NCBI GenBank assembly: GCA_016713025.1 | Contig: JADJPZ010000004.1 | Location: 3,348,001-3,412,000 of the forward strand | Direction of reading: 5' to 3' | DNA from: Saprospiraceae bacterium | GTDB taxonomy: Bacteria > Bacteroidota > Bacteroidia > Chitinophagales > Saprospiraceae | DNA: 64,000 bases | Shown here: positions 44,971 to 54,814 of the stretch, one piece after another | Position numbering within the stretch: position 1 is the stretch's first letter | Layout: each line of letters starts with the position of its first letter | The notes under the pieces: model-generated | Database searches by the model: none | The model's input: only the letters and a program-made list of their open reading frames with translations | Told to the model about the DNA's origin: nothing | Translations under genes and position numbers: made by a program

Positions 44971-46278
44971 TTAATTCATGCCAAGAAATTTCTTAAGCCA
45001 GTCAGTAGTGACTGATTTTGGTCGTTCCAGAGGTAATCCAAGTGCTCTGTCCCAGCATAAGCCAGCGCAGACACCCAGTGCCCGGGATACTCCGAATAGC
45101 ACAGTATAATAATTGTATTCTGTAAAACCGTAGTGAACCAAAAGCGCCCCTGAATGTGCATCAACATTCGGCCACGGGTTTTTAACTTTGCCCAATGCTC
45201 CCAATACCTCCGGTACAATTTCGAAAAGATCCCAGACAATTTGTACTATCGGATCATTTTTGATATTTTCTTCAGCAAAACGTTTTTGCGCCACAAATCT
45301 GGGGTCAGGCTGCCTGAGCACTGCATGTCCATATCCTGGTACCACTTTGCCTTCAGCCAGTGTATCATTGATATATTTTCTGATTTGGTCCTTGGTGGGC
45401 GAATTGGTACCCAATTCCTCTATCATCTCAAAGATCCATTTGATCACTTCCTGATTGGCCAATCCGTGGAGAGGACCAGCAAGGGCGTTCATAGCTCCGC
45501 TGAATGAATAATACACATCGCTCAGTGTCGAACCTACGAGATGCATAGTATGCGCAGAGGCATTGCCTCCTTCGTGGTCTGCATGGATAGTGAGGTATAA
45601 TCTCATCAGAGCATAAAAATCTCTGTTGTCATATCCCAGCATTTTAGCATAGTTGCCGCCCCAATCCATGTCCGGGTCAGGTGCTATGTGGTTGCTATTA
45701 TGAAAAGTACGTCTATATATATATGCTGCAATTCTGGGAAGGCGCGCAATCATATTCATGGAATCTTCATACATAGGGTCCCAATAGTCATTTTTGCTCA
45801 TGCCTTCTTCGTATTTCTGAGCGAAGATACTGTCAGCTTGCATAGCCAGTACCGCGATGCTAAACTGTGTCATAGGATGTGTATCCGGCGGTAAGGCTTC
45901 CAGAGTGTCAAAAACATGCTGTGCTACATGGCTCCTTTGACTCCATTCTGCTGAAAGCCACCTAACATCTTCAGTAGTGGGTATCTCCCCTACCATCATC
46001 AGCCAAAAAAGTCCTTCAGGTAGTGGTTCTTTGCCATTCGGTACTCTGGGCAGCAGTTCCCTTAACTGAGGAATATTATATCCTCTGAATCGAATACCTT
46101 CTTCAGGATCAAGTGAAGATGTATCCCAAATCATACTTTTGACGCTTCTCATGCCTCCGATCATCTGGTCAACAGTCACTTCGTCAAGTTTCTTTTCGCC
46201 ATGATCTTTTAGTAAAGTCTTGATTTCAGCTTTTAAGGCTGTAGATTTTTGATAAAATTTTTCTTTTAGCGGGTCCAT
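44971..46278 (-). CDS. citrate synthase, mitochondrial (eukaryote-like) type
   Basis: The 435-residue protein carries the catalytic triad His271 (GPLHGLANQEV), His318 (VVPGYGHAVLR) and Asp373 (NPWPNVDAHSG). The stretches DPEEGIRFRGY, EPLPEGLFWL, LMRLYLTIHADHEGGN, LPLERPKSVTTDWL and others closely follow animal mitochondrial citrate synthase as I remember it. This differs from the hexameric GltA usual in bacteria. It condenses acetyl-CoA and oxaloacetate. Dimer form and lack of NADH control are expected from the type but not shown here. GcvH lies just downstream. Confidence 0.93.
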   Translation of the reverse strand: MDPLKEKFYQKSTALKAEIKTLLKDHGEKKLDEVTVDQMIGGMRSVKSMIWDTSSLDPEEGIRFRGYNIPQLRELLPRVPNGKEPLPEGLFWLMMVGEIPTTEDVRWLSAEWSQRSHVAQHVFDTLEALPPDTHPMTQFSIAVLAMQADSIFAQKYEEGMSKNDYWDPMYEDSMNMIARLPRIAAYIYRRTFHNSNHIAPDPDMDWGGNYAKMLGYDNRDFYALMRLYLTIHADHEGGNASAHTMHLVGSTLSDVYYSFSGAMNALAGPLHGLANQEVIKWIFEMIEELGTNSPTKDQIRKYINDTLAEGKVVPGYGHAVLRQPDPRFVAQKRFAEENIKNDPIVQIVWDLFEIVPEVLGALGKVKNPWPNVDAHSGALLVHYGFTEYNYYTVLFGVSRALGVCAGLCWDRALGLPLERPKSVTTDWLKKFLGMN

Positions 46279-46467
46279 TTATAGGGGATTATAAGTAAAA
46301 ACTTTAAATAATAATTCATTAATAGCTCTTATAACAAAAAACTATCGAACAGGATTAAAAAACGTCGCTAAATTATAAATAAAAAGATAATCATGAAAAT
46401 TAAATGATGAAAATCACAAATATTTAATCATAAAGCCGGTAAATCCTATATTACATTTGGTGGATTA

Positions 46468-46728
46468 AGAGTATATTTAAAATTTCATCATTTGGCTCCA
46501 AGAGGCAAATTTAATTTTATCCAGCGTTATATTTTTCGCCGTACCGCGTCAAGCTCCGCTTGAACTTCCGGATATATTCAGTATTCGCTGCGATCCGTTG
46601 TTCGCAGTTCCTTCATTATTGAGTAAAGTATTTTACTCAATTCTCGTCATAGACGAGACCATTCAGTCATCTTGTCCAAAATTATATTTTCTCACTTTCG
46701 CTTAAACATAAAAATTCAAACATACTCT
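46468..46728. repeat. MITE-like element, full copy 2 (261 bases)
   Basis: It starts AGAGTATATTTAA (46468) and ends TTCAAACATACTCT (46728). The left arm has TTTGGCTCCAAGAGGCAAAT. The right part has GAGTAAAGTATTTTACTC, then CATTCAGTCATCTTGTCC and CTCACTTTCGCTTAAACATA. The last 110 bases are the inverse of the first 110 of the copy at 42384, so the two differ mainly in the centre. The remaining gap (46279-46783) has no gene. Confidence 0.78.
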
Positions 46729-46783
46729 AAACTATATGGAATGATTATTGTAATATTCATGTCAATAAAAATAATTTATCTTT

Positions 46784-47896
46784 TTGAACCCGAAAGAAAT
46801 TCCCCATCAACCACAAACCCATCATCATGATGATAAAAGTGCTTTAAAATATCTTAAGATATCTAAAGTAATATTACCATCTGTCATAGGATTGGGCGTA
46901 GTGTTGTGGTTGATGAGCAGACAGTTGGATATCAACGAGTTGACTAAACTCAATAACAGCGGACATACTATCTTTTGGGTATTGATGGCTATGGTGATGT
47001 ATTTTTTGAGACATCTTTTTTACTCATGGAGGTTGAGGGTCATTACAGATTATGCATTTTCCTGGTGGAAATCCATGCAGTTGATCGTCATATGGGAATT
47101 TAGCACCGCAGTATCACCTACGAGTGTGGGCGGGTCAGCTGTCGCCTTTTTTCTTTTGGCCAAAGAGAAACTACCCGGAGCCAAGACCATCACTGCCGTA
47201 TTGTACAGTATGGTGATAGATACCATATTTCTGGTGATGGCTTTGATATTTTTATACATCGCTGTAGGACCGGTAATGATCCGGCCCGGAATGGAAAAAT
47301 TTTCGGATATCGACGGATTCGGTATTACTTTCCTGACAGTATTGGCTTTTATGTTTACTTACGGGTCTATATTTTTTTATGGTTTGTTTATCAATCCTCG
47401 TGCGATAAAGAGACTGCTCTTGTTGGTCAGCAGGTTTCCGCTTTTGAAGAGATTCAGAGAAGAACTTCGTAACACCGCATATGATGTAGTGACTTCTGCC
47501 GTCAAAATCAAAGAGAAGCCATTGTCCTTTCACATAAAAGCATTTACTGCTACTGCCGGAGCCTGGACAGTAAGATTTATAGCTATCAATTGCCTTATTC
47601 TGGCGTTTGTCTCCGGAATATCTCCAGAGATATATGACCATTTTATTATTTTTTCGAGAGGAATGGCCATGCACACGATCGAAGCTTTTAGCCCTACTCC
47701 GGGAGCCTCAGGTGTCGCCGAATATCTTTTTGGTGGCTTTTTCAGCGACTATATCCCCAAAGGTATATCATCACTCATAGCTTTGGTCTGGAGACTGATA
47801 GGGTACTACAGCTACCTGATAGCAGGTGCGATCATCATCCCGATATGGTTCAGACAAGTCAGCTTAAAAAACCGGGTAAAAAAAGGTTTAGACTAA
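46784..47896 (+). CDS. flippase-like integral membrane protein (LPG synthase TM/UPF0104 family)
   Basis: No in-frame ATG lies near the start of similarity, so TTG at 46784 is the probable start (MNPKEIPHQPQ, followed by HHHDD). The 370-residue protein has about eight hydrophobic helices. It shows the family pattern WRLRVITDYAFSWWKSMQL, SPTSVGGSAVAFFLLAKEK and, near the end, EAFSPTPGASGVAEYLFGGF. These are features of the lysylphosphatidylglycerol synthase transmembrane domain without the synthase part. Such proteins are thought to flip or transfer lipids in the inner membrane. It stands alone. Confidence 0.8.
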   Translation: MNPKEIPHQPQTHHHDDKSALKYLKISKVILPSVIGLGVVLWLMSRQLDINELTKLNNSGHTIFWVLMAMVMYFLRHLFYSWRLRVITDYAFSWWKSMQLIVIWEFSTAVSPTSVGGSAVAFFLLAKEKLPGAKTITAVLYSMVIDTIFLVMALIFLYIAVGPVMIRPGMEKFSDIDGFGITFLTVLAFMFTYGSIFFYGLFINPRAIKRLLLLVSRFPLLKRFREELRNTAYDVVTSAVKIKEKPLSFHIKAFTATAGAWTVRFIAINCLILAFVSGISPEIYDHFIIFSRGMAMHTIEAFSPTPGASGVAEYLFGGFFSDYIPKGISSLIALVWRLIGYYSYLIAGAIIIPIWFRQVSLKNRVKKGLD

Positions 47897-47950
47897 TAGG
47901 TGGTTTGGGGGATTTAATCAATCAATAAACATTGACTTGGATGAGAAAAC

Positions 47951-47989
47951 TTTTGCGAAAGATACCACTTTTCGGTGCTTTTCGCAAAA
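47951..47989. terminator. possible terminator hairpin
   Basis: TTTTGCGAAA (47951-47960) pairs perfectly with TTTCGCAAAA (47980-47989), with a further ACC/GGT pair in the loop. There is no clean T-run after it. It lies 55 bases behind the flippase-like gene. The rest of 47897-48195 has no supported feature. Confidence 0.35.
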
Positions 47990-48195
47990 TATTTCTGAAT
48001 ATAATTTTTGAAGCAATCCGTTTTTAATACGATTTATGTTTGTATTCTGACCTTCCTATTGGAAAGTAAATTGGTTTTGACTTTGAATTTTTGCCTTGTC
48101 ATCCTTTCCCTATCCACGAATCATTCGTTCGAAATCAATATTAGGGTATATTCTGTTGGGGCAAGATGTTCGAATATGGGTTCTTTCTTCCTTTA

Positions 48196-48909
48196 TCAAA
48201 GGTCAAAGTATATGATCAGTGGTGTGTGATCGCTGTGTGTGATCCAGTTTTCATATGTACCGATTTCCATACTTTTTACCTTGTCATAAAGGTCTGCTGA
48301 CGCAAAACAATAGTCAAGGTGATAAGGTTTGTCCATGTTGCGGTACAAGAAAAAGGTAGGATGATTTTCTTTGCCTTGTTCCTGATTCAAACGTTTGTGA
48401 TAAACACTGTAAATACTCTTTTCTGCTAACCTGTCAACCACTGCTGAATGATTTCCAACTCTGCGTGGTTTGTCCCATATTTTGTTGCTGTTGAAGTCTC
48501 CCGTTAAGATTGTCCTTCCATCGTTCAGTAGTTGGTCATAATGATTAACCGCTTTCCAAACCTGTTCAATATACTGTCCGGCAGGGTCGGTACGGTTGTT
48601 AGCCCAGATTGCAAAAAGCGTGAAATCAAGTTTTCCGTTTGTAACGGAAATAGGAATTACAATTTTGATATCTGCGTTGTGCTGCTTGAGCAGTTGAAAT
48701 CTGTAGTTGCTGTATGAAAAAATTCCGAGTCCTTTATGTTTGTTATCACCAAACCAAAGCATGTCATTTGGTTTTTCAGTTGTAGGGTTGAAAATTAATT
48801 TGTCCGGATGTTCACATTCCTGAACAACCAAAATGTCTGGTCGTTGCTGCAAAATTGTTTCTGCCTTTTTTCTAAATGCTCCCTGACAATTCCAGGTTAT
48901 TAATTTCAT
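48196..48909 (-). CDS. endonuclease/exonuclease/phosphatase (EEP) family protein
   Basis: The 237-residue protein starts directly with the first EEP motif MKLITWNCQGAFRKK. It then has ILVVQECEH (metal-binding Glu), ILTGDFNSNKIWD (Asp and Asn) and ITHSDHTPLIIY (terminal Asp-His). The family cleaves phosphodiester or phosphomonoester bonds in DNA, RNA or lipids with a divalent metal. There is no signal peptide, so it is probably cytoplasmic. Its start lies 65 bases after the stop of the fusion gene upstream; a shared transcript is possible. Substrate is unknown. Confidence 0.85.
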   Translation of the reverse strand: MKLITWNCQGAFRKKAETILQQRPDILVVQECEHPDKLIFNPTTEKPNDMLWFGDNKHKGLGIFSYSNYRFQLLKQHNADIKIVIPISVTNGKLDFTLFAIWANNRTDPAGQYIEQVWKAVNHYDQLLNDGRTILTGDFNSNKIWDKPRRVGNHSAVVDRLAEKSIYSVYHKRLNQEQGKENHPTFFLYRNMDKPYHLDYCFASADLYDKVKSMEIGTYENWITHSDHTPLIIYFDL

Positions 48910-48974
48910 TTTTTGTATTTCGGTTAGATTGTTGAAGGTACTTAAATGTCCTTGTGGATACTCTTTAAATAAAA

Positions 48975-51512
48975 CTAATTGCGATTTAGCTTGATTTCTT
49001 CAATCATCTTTTTTGCATTGTCATTTTTTGGGTCAAGTTCTAATGATTTTTTATAGTACTTCAACGCAAAGTCTATCTGTTTGTTTTTATAAAAGGCTTC
49101 ACCAAGGCTGTCGTATGCATTGCTTGATTGAGGAAATTCTTCAGTATTCAATTTAAGTATTTTTATTGCTGAAATCATATCTCCATTTGAAAGATAGTGG
49201 TAACCAATAGCGTTTAAACTACTTTCTAAGCCCATAAAATTATATGCAGTTCTTGTTGCTTTTATTGTATTTTCAAAATACTGTAATCCTTCGTCTACAG
49301 ATTTTAATTTTATGACTTTCATCAGGTCAATGGATGCCAAAGGTTTTGGAAGTTCTGCTTTTACATCATATAAAACTGAAAGGATATCATTGGCTATAGC
49401 CACCAATTCTCCACCTCGCATTCCTGCTCTTGTGTTGTCAAGCAAAATTATAAAAATGCTGTCTTCCGGTATTCTTGCCATATAACTTGAATAACCTGTA
49501 AGTCCACCATCGTGGCTTATAAATGTGATATCTCTATTTGTGCCTAAATAATTTTTCATATTGTTTACCGCAACACCATAACCATAGTTGGGTAAATATT
49601 TTGTGCACATTAGTTTTTTGTTTTCTGCACTTAACAATTTGTCCGTATAAAAGGACTTATCCCACAAAAACAAATCTTCCACTGTGCTGTATATTGCTCC
49701 CGTTGAAAAAGCATACACTTTTGGATTTACACTTTGCGCTACAATATACTCTCCCATATAGAAGTAGTGTCCATTTGCTAAATTACCAATGACTTGACCG
49801 GGATATTCGACTCCTGAATTTTTCATACCTAAAACATCAAATACATTTTCTTGTAATACAGTTTCATATGATTTTTTGGAAACCGCTTCTATAATCATCC
49901 CTAAAATATAGTAGCCTGTATTGCAATAGCTAATATTATTTCCGGGTTCAAAAAGCAAACTGTCTTTAAAATATTTTAGTGCAAATTCTTTTGGATTCAA
50001 CTCTTCTTGTTCCATTATTGGGGTTGTACCATCTGTGTAGTTGGGCAAACCCGAAGTCATACTCAGCAAATGATGAATGGTTATTTTATTGCCAGTATTC
50101 TTATAATACCACGGCAAATGCTTACTGATTTTGTCTTCTAAATTTAATTTACCTTCTTGTTTTAATTGAAGAATCAGTAAAGCGGTAAACTGTTTTGTTA
50201 AGGAACCTATTCTAAATTTTGTGTTTGGTGTGTTATTAATGTTCCATGAAAAATTAGCTTTACCAAAACTATTTTTAAATATTTCTTTCCCATTTTTCGC
50301 AATTAAAACACTTCCATTAAATAAGTCGTACTGATGATACTTTGAAAGTATATCATTCAGCTTTTTTGCTTTCTCTGTAGTTGAATTATCAAGTGTGTGT
50401 GTCAGTTTTGGAATTTCATGAAATGTATATGATTTATGCACAATTTTCCAACTACCTTCATATTTTAGTAGCAATAAATAATCTATAAATGTCCTCCAAC
50501 CGGGAACAATAATTTCCACTTTGGCAATGGCTGCATCTTTCTCAAAGTCCACAGAAATAATTCGCCCGATTCTGTTTGATTTTTCACCCACTTTAAAATT
50601 GGCAATATATTGCTCTCCTGATCGAATCCACAGCGTATCTTTAGCCACAGTATACAAATTAAAGTCTGGATGAAATGCTTTTCTTAGCCTTTGGGGCTCT
50701 CCATTAGCCGATCCCTCGATGTAATCCATCAAAGTTTCTTTGATTAGATCTAAGTCACTTTTCTCTTTTGTATCACTTAGCTTGCCTGCATGGAGCTGTT
50801 TGATGATTTCATTGGCTACGGATGCAGCAGCTGATGGATCTTGCCCTGTGACGAATCTTCCATCCACAACATAGAAATTTTCTTTCTCGGAGAATACGAA
50901 ATGTCCTTTATTATCATGGATGGCCTTATCCATAATAAAAGGAAATGTTTTGTAATAGGCTTCATTTCTATCTTCTTGTGAGTCGGGGTAGCCTGTTATT
51001 TTTCTTCCTTCATAAAGAGACTTCCCAAAGTCATCCTTAAGGAACGCAATGCCGGCTGTTCCGTGACATAGAGTTGATACAACACCATTTTTATTGTAAA
51101 TATTCCTTGCAATGCTTTGGATAGTAGTGTCCTCTGCCACACCAAACATAGCCGCTCCTCCTCCACTATAGTAAATCGCAGCATAGTCGGAAGCATTGAT
51201 TTCAGATGGCTTCCTGGTATTTGCCAACTTATTCATAAACATACCATCATACAAGTACTTCTTATGTGTAGGATTTGAAGTACTGATATAGCCAATCGGT
51301 ATCGCACCACCTTTTGGACTAATAAAATCAACCTCAATGCCAGCATTAGTAAGAATATCATAAGGTATGACAATCTCGCCAAAATGGTTGGATGTATTGA
51401 TTTTGGTATTCCCGTAAAAGTGTTGATTGGATGTTACAAAAAGGATGCGGTTTTGGGCATGTATGTTTGTAAACAATAAAAAAAATCCAAGGGATAAAAA
51501 CAGTTTGCTCAT
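48975..51512 (-). CDS. DJ-1/PfpI + NTF2-like + class C serine hydrolase + TPR fusion, secreted
   Basis: The 845-residue protein begins with a signal peptide (KLFLSLGFFLLFTNIHAQ). Residues about 20-245 form a DJ-1/PfpI domain with nucleophile Cys149 in VVSTLCHGTAG. Residues about 250-365 are a lumazine-binding/NTF2-like domain (LIKETLMDYIEGSANGEP, HPDFNLYTV, WKIVHKSYTFHE). Residues about 380-730 are a beta-lactamase-like serine hydrolase with Ser437-x-x-Lys440 (SLTK), Tyr529-x-Asn531 (YCN) and HDG at 666-668. The end is a TPR pair (NAYDSLGEAFYKNKQIDFALKYYKKSLELDPKN). All catalytic motifs look intact. It probably acts in the periplasm on peptides or esters. The AraC gene 104 bases upstream may control it. 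Confidence 0.88.
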   Translation of the reverse strand: MSKLFLSLGFFLLFTNIHAQNRILFVTSNQHFYGNTKINTSNHFGEIVIPYDILTNAGIEVDFISPKGGAIPIGYISTSNPTHKKYLYDGMFMNKLANTRKPSEINASDYAAIYYSGGGAAMFGVAEDTTIQSIARNIYNKNGVVSTLCHGTAGIAFLKDDFGKSLYEGRKITGYPDSQEDRNEAYYKTFPFIMDKAIHDNKGHFVFSEKENFYVVDGRFVTGQDPSAAASVANEIIKQLHAGKLSDTKEKSDLDLIKETLMDYIEGSANGEPQRLRKAFHPDFNLYTVAKDTLWIRSGEQYIANFKVGEKSNRIGRIISVDFEKDAAIAKVEIIVPGWRTFIDYLLLLKYEGSWKIVHKSYTFHEIPKLTHTLDNSTTEKAKKLNDILSKYHQYDLFNGSVLIAKNGKEIFKNSFGKANFSWNINNTPNTKFRIGSLTKQFTALLILQLKQEGKLNLEDKISKHLPWYYKNTGNKITIHHLLSMTSGLPNYTDGTTPIMEQEELNPKEFALKYFKDSLLFEPGNNISYCNTGYYILGMIIEAVSKKSYETVLQENVFDVLGMKNSGVEYPGQVIGNLANGHYFYMGEYIVAQSVNPKVYAFSTGAIYSTVEDLFLWDKSFYTDKLLSAENKKLMCTKYLPNYGYGVAVNNMKNYLGTNRDITFISHDGGLTGYSSYMARIPEDSIFIILLDNTRAGMRGGELVAIANDILSVLYDVKAELPKPLASIDLMKVIKLKSVDEGLQYFENTIKATRTAYNFMGLESSLNAIGYHYLSNGDMISAIKILKLNTEEFPQSSNAYDSLGEAFYKNKQIDFALKYYKKSLELDPKNDNAKKMIEEIKLNRN

Positions 51513-51615
51513 TTCTCAAAAATTTATTGATCTGGAATGAGCACAAATGTCGGTCAAACTTACTCTCAGGAGGATGTAATCTATAATTTAGTAGTTCGGA
51601 TCTATAAAATAGTAC

Positions 51616-52647
51616 TCATTTTGAGCTAGACTTTTGATATTCTGCAGGAGTAAGGCCTGTTATTTTCTTAAAAGCAGTGTAGAAGCTTGATTTGGAATTA
51701 AATCCTATTTCATAGCCAATGCCTTCAATGGTGAGATTACTCTCGGCCATCAGTAATTTTTTCGCTTTCTCAATTCGGTATTCTTTGATGAGATCTGAAA
51801 AGGATTTTCCCAATGTCTCGTTGACATATTGGGATAATAAATGTCTGCTTATTTTGAGTTCTTTAGCAGCTTCTTCCAGGGTAAAGTTCGAATTTAGAAA
51901 CAGTTCTTTCTCCACCATCATTGACAATTTCTGCTTTATCAGTGATTTTGTATCTTCATCAATAACTTTGTTTTTATACTTTTCTTTTTCTTCAAAGATA
52001 TCCGAATGCCTGATGTATCTGAATACAATCAGTAATAATATCAAATAAAGGATAAAAGTGAAAGATAATGCACCTACTATATAGGATGTATACGAACCGA
52101 TAGTATAAGCCAACCAGATAAACAAAATACCAAAGTAAATACTGAGGAGCCACACCTCAATGTTTTTTAATGTTTCCTTTTCTTTTATTTTTTGAAAGAT
52201 TGGTTTTATAAACTTCAGTGATACAATGATATATGCTAACCATTGCAGATAGATACCAAACACTATCCATCCACTCCATATGGTTCTGTTATCCACATAT
52301 GGATATAAAGCTCCCAGGATTGTGATGCCCAAAATGTATGGAAGTACATGCGGCTTCCAATTTATTTTTGCATATTCTGTGGTCGACTTTAGGTATAAAT
52401 AAAGAAACGGCCCAATAAGAATACATCCTGAAAGTCCAATCTGAATGAATATATTAGCTAAATTCGGATTGAAATAAAAAAACACTGACTTAATGATACG
52501 AATGCTTAACACAAGCATCAACAAGGCTAAGTAGTAGTTTGAAGAACTTTTTTTACCAGCTATTAAAGCAAAATATGCCGAAAGGATGATGCCGTTAAAG
52601 CCTCCTAAAGCGCTAAAGAAAAATAGAAGTTGATTGTCAGAATTCAA
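51616..52647 (-). CDS. membrane-bound AraC family regulator
   Basis: The 343-residue protein has six or seven hydrophobic helices in the first ~215 residues (LLFFFSALGGFNGIILSAYF onward). After a charged linker (HSDIFEEKEKYKNK) comes a C-terminal AraC double helix-turn-helix (LEEAAKELKISRHLLSQYVN, then IGYEIGFNSKSSFYTAFKK and TGLTPAEYQ). This layout is common in Bacteroidota and implies sensing at the membrane coupled directly to DNA binding. It is transcribed towards the DJ-1/serine hydrolase fusion, a plausible target. Confidence 0.88.
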   Translation of the reverse strand: MNSDNQLLFFFSALGGFNGIILSAYFALIAGKKSSSNYYLALLMLVLSIRIIKSVFFYFNPNLANIFIQIGLSGCILIGPFLYLYLKSTTEYAKINWKPHVLPYILGITILGALYPYVDNRTIWSGWIVFGIYLQWLAYIIVSLKFIKPIFQKIKEKETLKNIEVWLLSIYFGILFIWLAYTIGSYTSYIVGALSFTFILYLILLLIVFRYIRHSDIFEEKEKYKNKVIDEDTKSLIKQKLSMMVEKELFLNSNFTLEEAAKELKISRHLLSQYVNETLGKSFSDLIKEYRIEKAKKLLMAESNLTIEGIGYEIGFNSKSSFYTAFKKITGLTPAEYQKSSSK

Positions 52648-52736
52648 AGTATTATTTTTTTGCTAATCTAAGTGAATGATTTAAGGAATTTTTTGAAGAT
52701 TATGAATTTACTATTTGTTTGCGGAGCGGAGTAGAC

Positions 52737-54773
52737 TCATAATTTAATATTCATTGCTTCAAACCTTGCAGCAGCATTTAAAAAATGAGCAGTTATCCAA
52801 AATACAGTCCATCCTTCAGAATAACCTCCGCGAAGCTTAAATACATTGCTCATATCACCATGCTGGGCAAAATTGGTATGCAGTAATTGCTCGCCCTGAG
52901 ATCCCGTCGGATCAATAATCTGGCCACAACTTAAAAACATGGTTTTAGCCAATTTCTTTAAGGAGTCGTCTTTCAAATAGATCCCCAACTGATATACTGA
53001 TGGTGATATCACTACCCCATATACGTCCAAATGCTGGTTCTGAACTGAAACTCCCGTCCATCCTCTTGTTTTGAAATAATGATCAGCCATCCTTCCTGCT
53101 ACGAGGGGAATATCCCAAACTACGGTATAGCTTAATGTGACATCACAGGCATGCTTAGCATATTTCAAATATTTAGGGTCTTTAGTAAGTTCGTATACAG
53201 CTAAAAAGCCCTGAAATGCTCCCCAAGCCCCTTCTTTATCTTCACAAGTCGCATCCAGGGTTCCACCCCAGTATGGTTCGTCCATTGATAGATGCCGTTT
53301 TGCGTAGTAATCAGTGGCTTTTATAGCCGCTTTTTTGTAATGCTCATTTTTTAATAACTGAGCAGCTAAGATCAATGGCGAAATAAAAAATGCTTCGGCA
53401 GTATTTCTTGGGTTCCATGATTTGTCCAAAATTCTATTTGAAAAAACATCAGCCGATTTTTTAAGAAACGCTTCCCATTTTTTGGTATTTAAGCCTTTAT
53501 TTTTTCTTCCTTCCTTTATAGCCATTGCAATATTGTTCATCGCCTGCCCTTGAGAAACAGGGTCACTTCCATGCCATTTGTCAGTAGTAATATCGTAAAT
53601 AACGCAAAAACCATCCTCATTTATCGGAGAAGTACATATATGATCAAGAGAGCGCTGTATTTTATCCCTTATATTTTTGTCATTGATGCCTCTGTATAAC
53701 ACCTGATAAGCATACGCAGGGATCTCGCATTGTCCTGCCCAACCCAAAACTATTTGCGGCTTGACAAACGAAGGAAACATGTTATATCCTGCATAATTAG
53801 CGCCTTCGACCCATCGTGAATCGCAAAAACGAATTTTCAATTTCATTATATCGTTATATTGAGGCATGTCATCGGTATAAAATGGTTTAAAGAGACCCAA
53901 AGATGTATACATTGGTTTCTGAAAACCAGAACCTTTTTCGGAAACAGAATATGCTTCCAGATAGAATGTTTTCTCAATAACCGTTTTCGGGGTTACTTTC
54001 ATATAGGTATCACCATAAGGTAAGCCGGAACCCTGCAAAGCCTTTACCATGCTGTGCTGACCATTGTATGTAGCAGGCCCGGAAAGCATTTCCAATTCGG
54101 TATGTTGTTTTGTTGTTTTTAAACCTAATGCCCACCACTGGTCAGTAAGGTTTCCGTTATAAACAGGGCTTGGTACAGTATGTAAAGCGGCACCGAAATA
54201 CTTGCCATTATCTCCCCATTCAACAGATGAAAAGGGCATGGGGTAACGATGCTCTTCAAACGATGCTTCCTCCCCCGCTTGTTGGTGATAGTGGGCTACC
54301 CGCTCCGCTCCATTTTTATACCCTGATGGATTCCCGTAGTATAGTATACCGGGCAAAAAAGGTTTTGCATCAGAGGATGACACCTTCCAACGTACAGAAA
54401 GGGTGATTTTTTCAAGTGTCTTATCCCCCTCCCACGTAAAACGGCGTATACATTTGATTTTATTGCCTTCTTTTCTATAGTAATCTTTTAGTATCCAATC
54501 TCCCTCGGGCATACTGATTTTTCCGGTAACTTCTTTCCATTCGCCAATATCTTTCACTTCTGTAATCCGTGCATGTAGCCATTTTGCTGGCCAGTTATTT
54601 TCCCATGAAGTTGCTATAGACCACAACCCTTCATCCGGTGAGGTAAGTAAAACCTTATTGTTATTTTGTACAGAAACAGAGTAATTGTCTCCGGTTTTTA
54701 ATATGATCACATCCTGAGCGAATGTTGATGTCGCGATTACTGCGAAAAAAATAACCTGTAAAAAACTTTTCAT
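52737..54773 (-). CDS. secreted alpha/alpha-toroid glycosidase-like protein of unknown function
   Basis: The 678-residue protein has a signal peptide (KSFLQVIFFAVIATSTFAQ). The N-terminal ~310 residues look like a beta-sandwich, with SVSVQNNNKVLLTSPDEG and FPAL-type edge strands, FSSVEWGDNGKYFGAALHT and WWALGLK. The C-terminal ~360 residues are helical with repeating aromatic and Gly motifs (QIVLGWAGQCEIPAYAYQVLY, AFFISPLILAAQLLK, EGAWGAFQGFLAVYEL, GWTGVSVQNQHLDVYG). A beta-sandwich plus alpha/alpha barrel is the layout of many polysaccharide lyases and glycosidases, so polysaccharide breakdown is a guess. I do not recognise a named family. The C-terminus has no T9SS domain. A palindrome lies 42 bases upstream. 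Confidence 0.6.
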   Translation of the reverse strand: MKSFLQVIFFAVIATSTFAQDVIILKTGDNYSVSVQNNNKVLLTSPDEGLWSIATSWENNWPAKWLHARITEVKDIGEWKEVTGKISMPEGDWILKDYYRKEGNKIKCIRRFTWEGDKTLEKITLSVRWKVSSSDAKPFLPGILYYGNPSGYKNGAERVAHYHQQAGEEASFEEHRYPMPFSSVEWGDNGKYFGAALHTVPSPVYNGNLTDQWWALGLKTTKQHTELEMLSGPATYNGQHSMVKALQGSGLPYGDTYMKVTPKTVIEKTFYLEAYSVSEKGSGFQKPMYTSLGLFKPFYTDDMPQYNDIMKLKIRFCDSRWVEGANYAGYNMFPSFVKPQIVLGWAGQCEIPAYAYQVLYRGINDKNIRDKIQRSLDHICTSPINEDGFCVIYDITTDKWHGSDPVSQGQAMNNIAMAIKEGRKNKGLNTKKWEAFLKKSADVFSNRILDKSWNPRNTAEAFFISPLILAAQLLKNEHYKKAAIKATDYYAKRHLSMDEPYWGGTLDATCEDKEGAWGAFQGFLAVYELTKDPKYLKYAKHACDVTLSYTVVWDIPLVAGRMADHYFKTRGWTGVSVQNQHLDVYGVVISPSVYQLGIYLKDDSLKKLAKTMFLSCGQIIDPTGSQGEQLLHTNFAQHGDMSNVFKLRGGYSEGWTVFWITAHFLNAAARFEAMNIKL

Positions 54774-54814
54774 TTTTATTTATTAATTCATTAGCACATG
54801 AAATAGTCATATTG

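Noticed and set aside
46759..46783. ATG at 46759 as the start of the flippase-like gene
   Set aside because: It is in a different frame and stops after a few codons; TTG at 46784 is the only sensible start in the correct frame.
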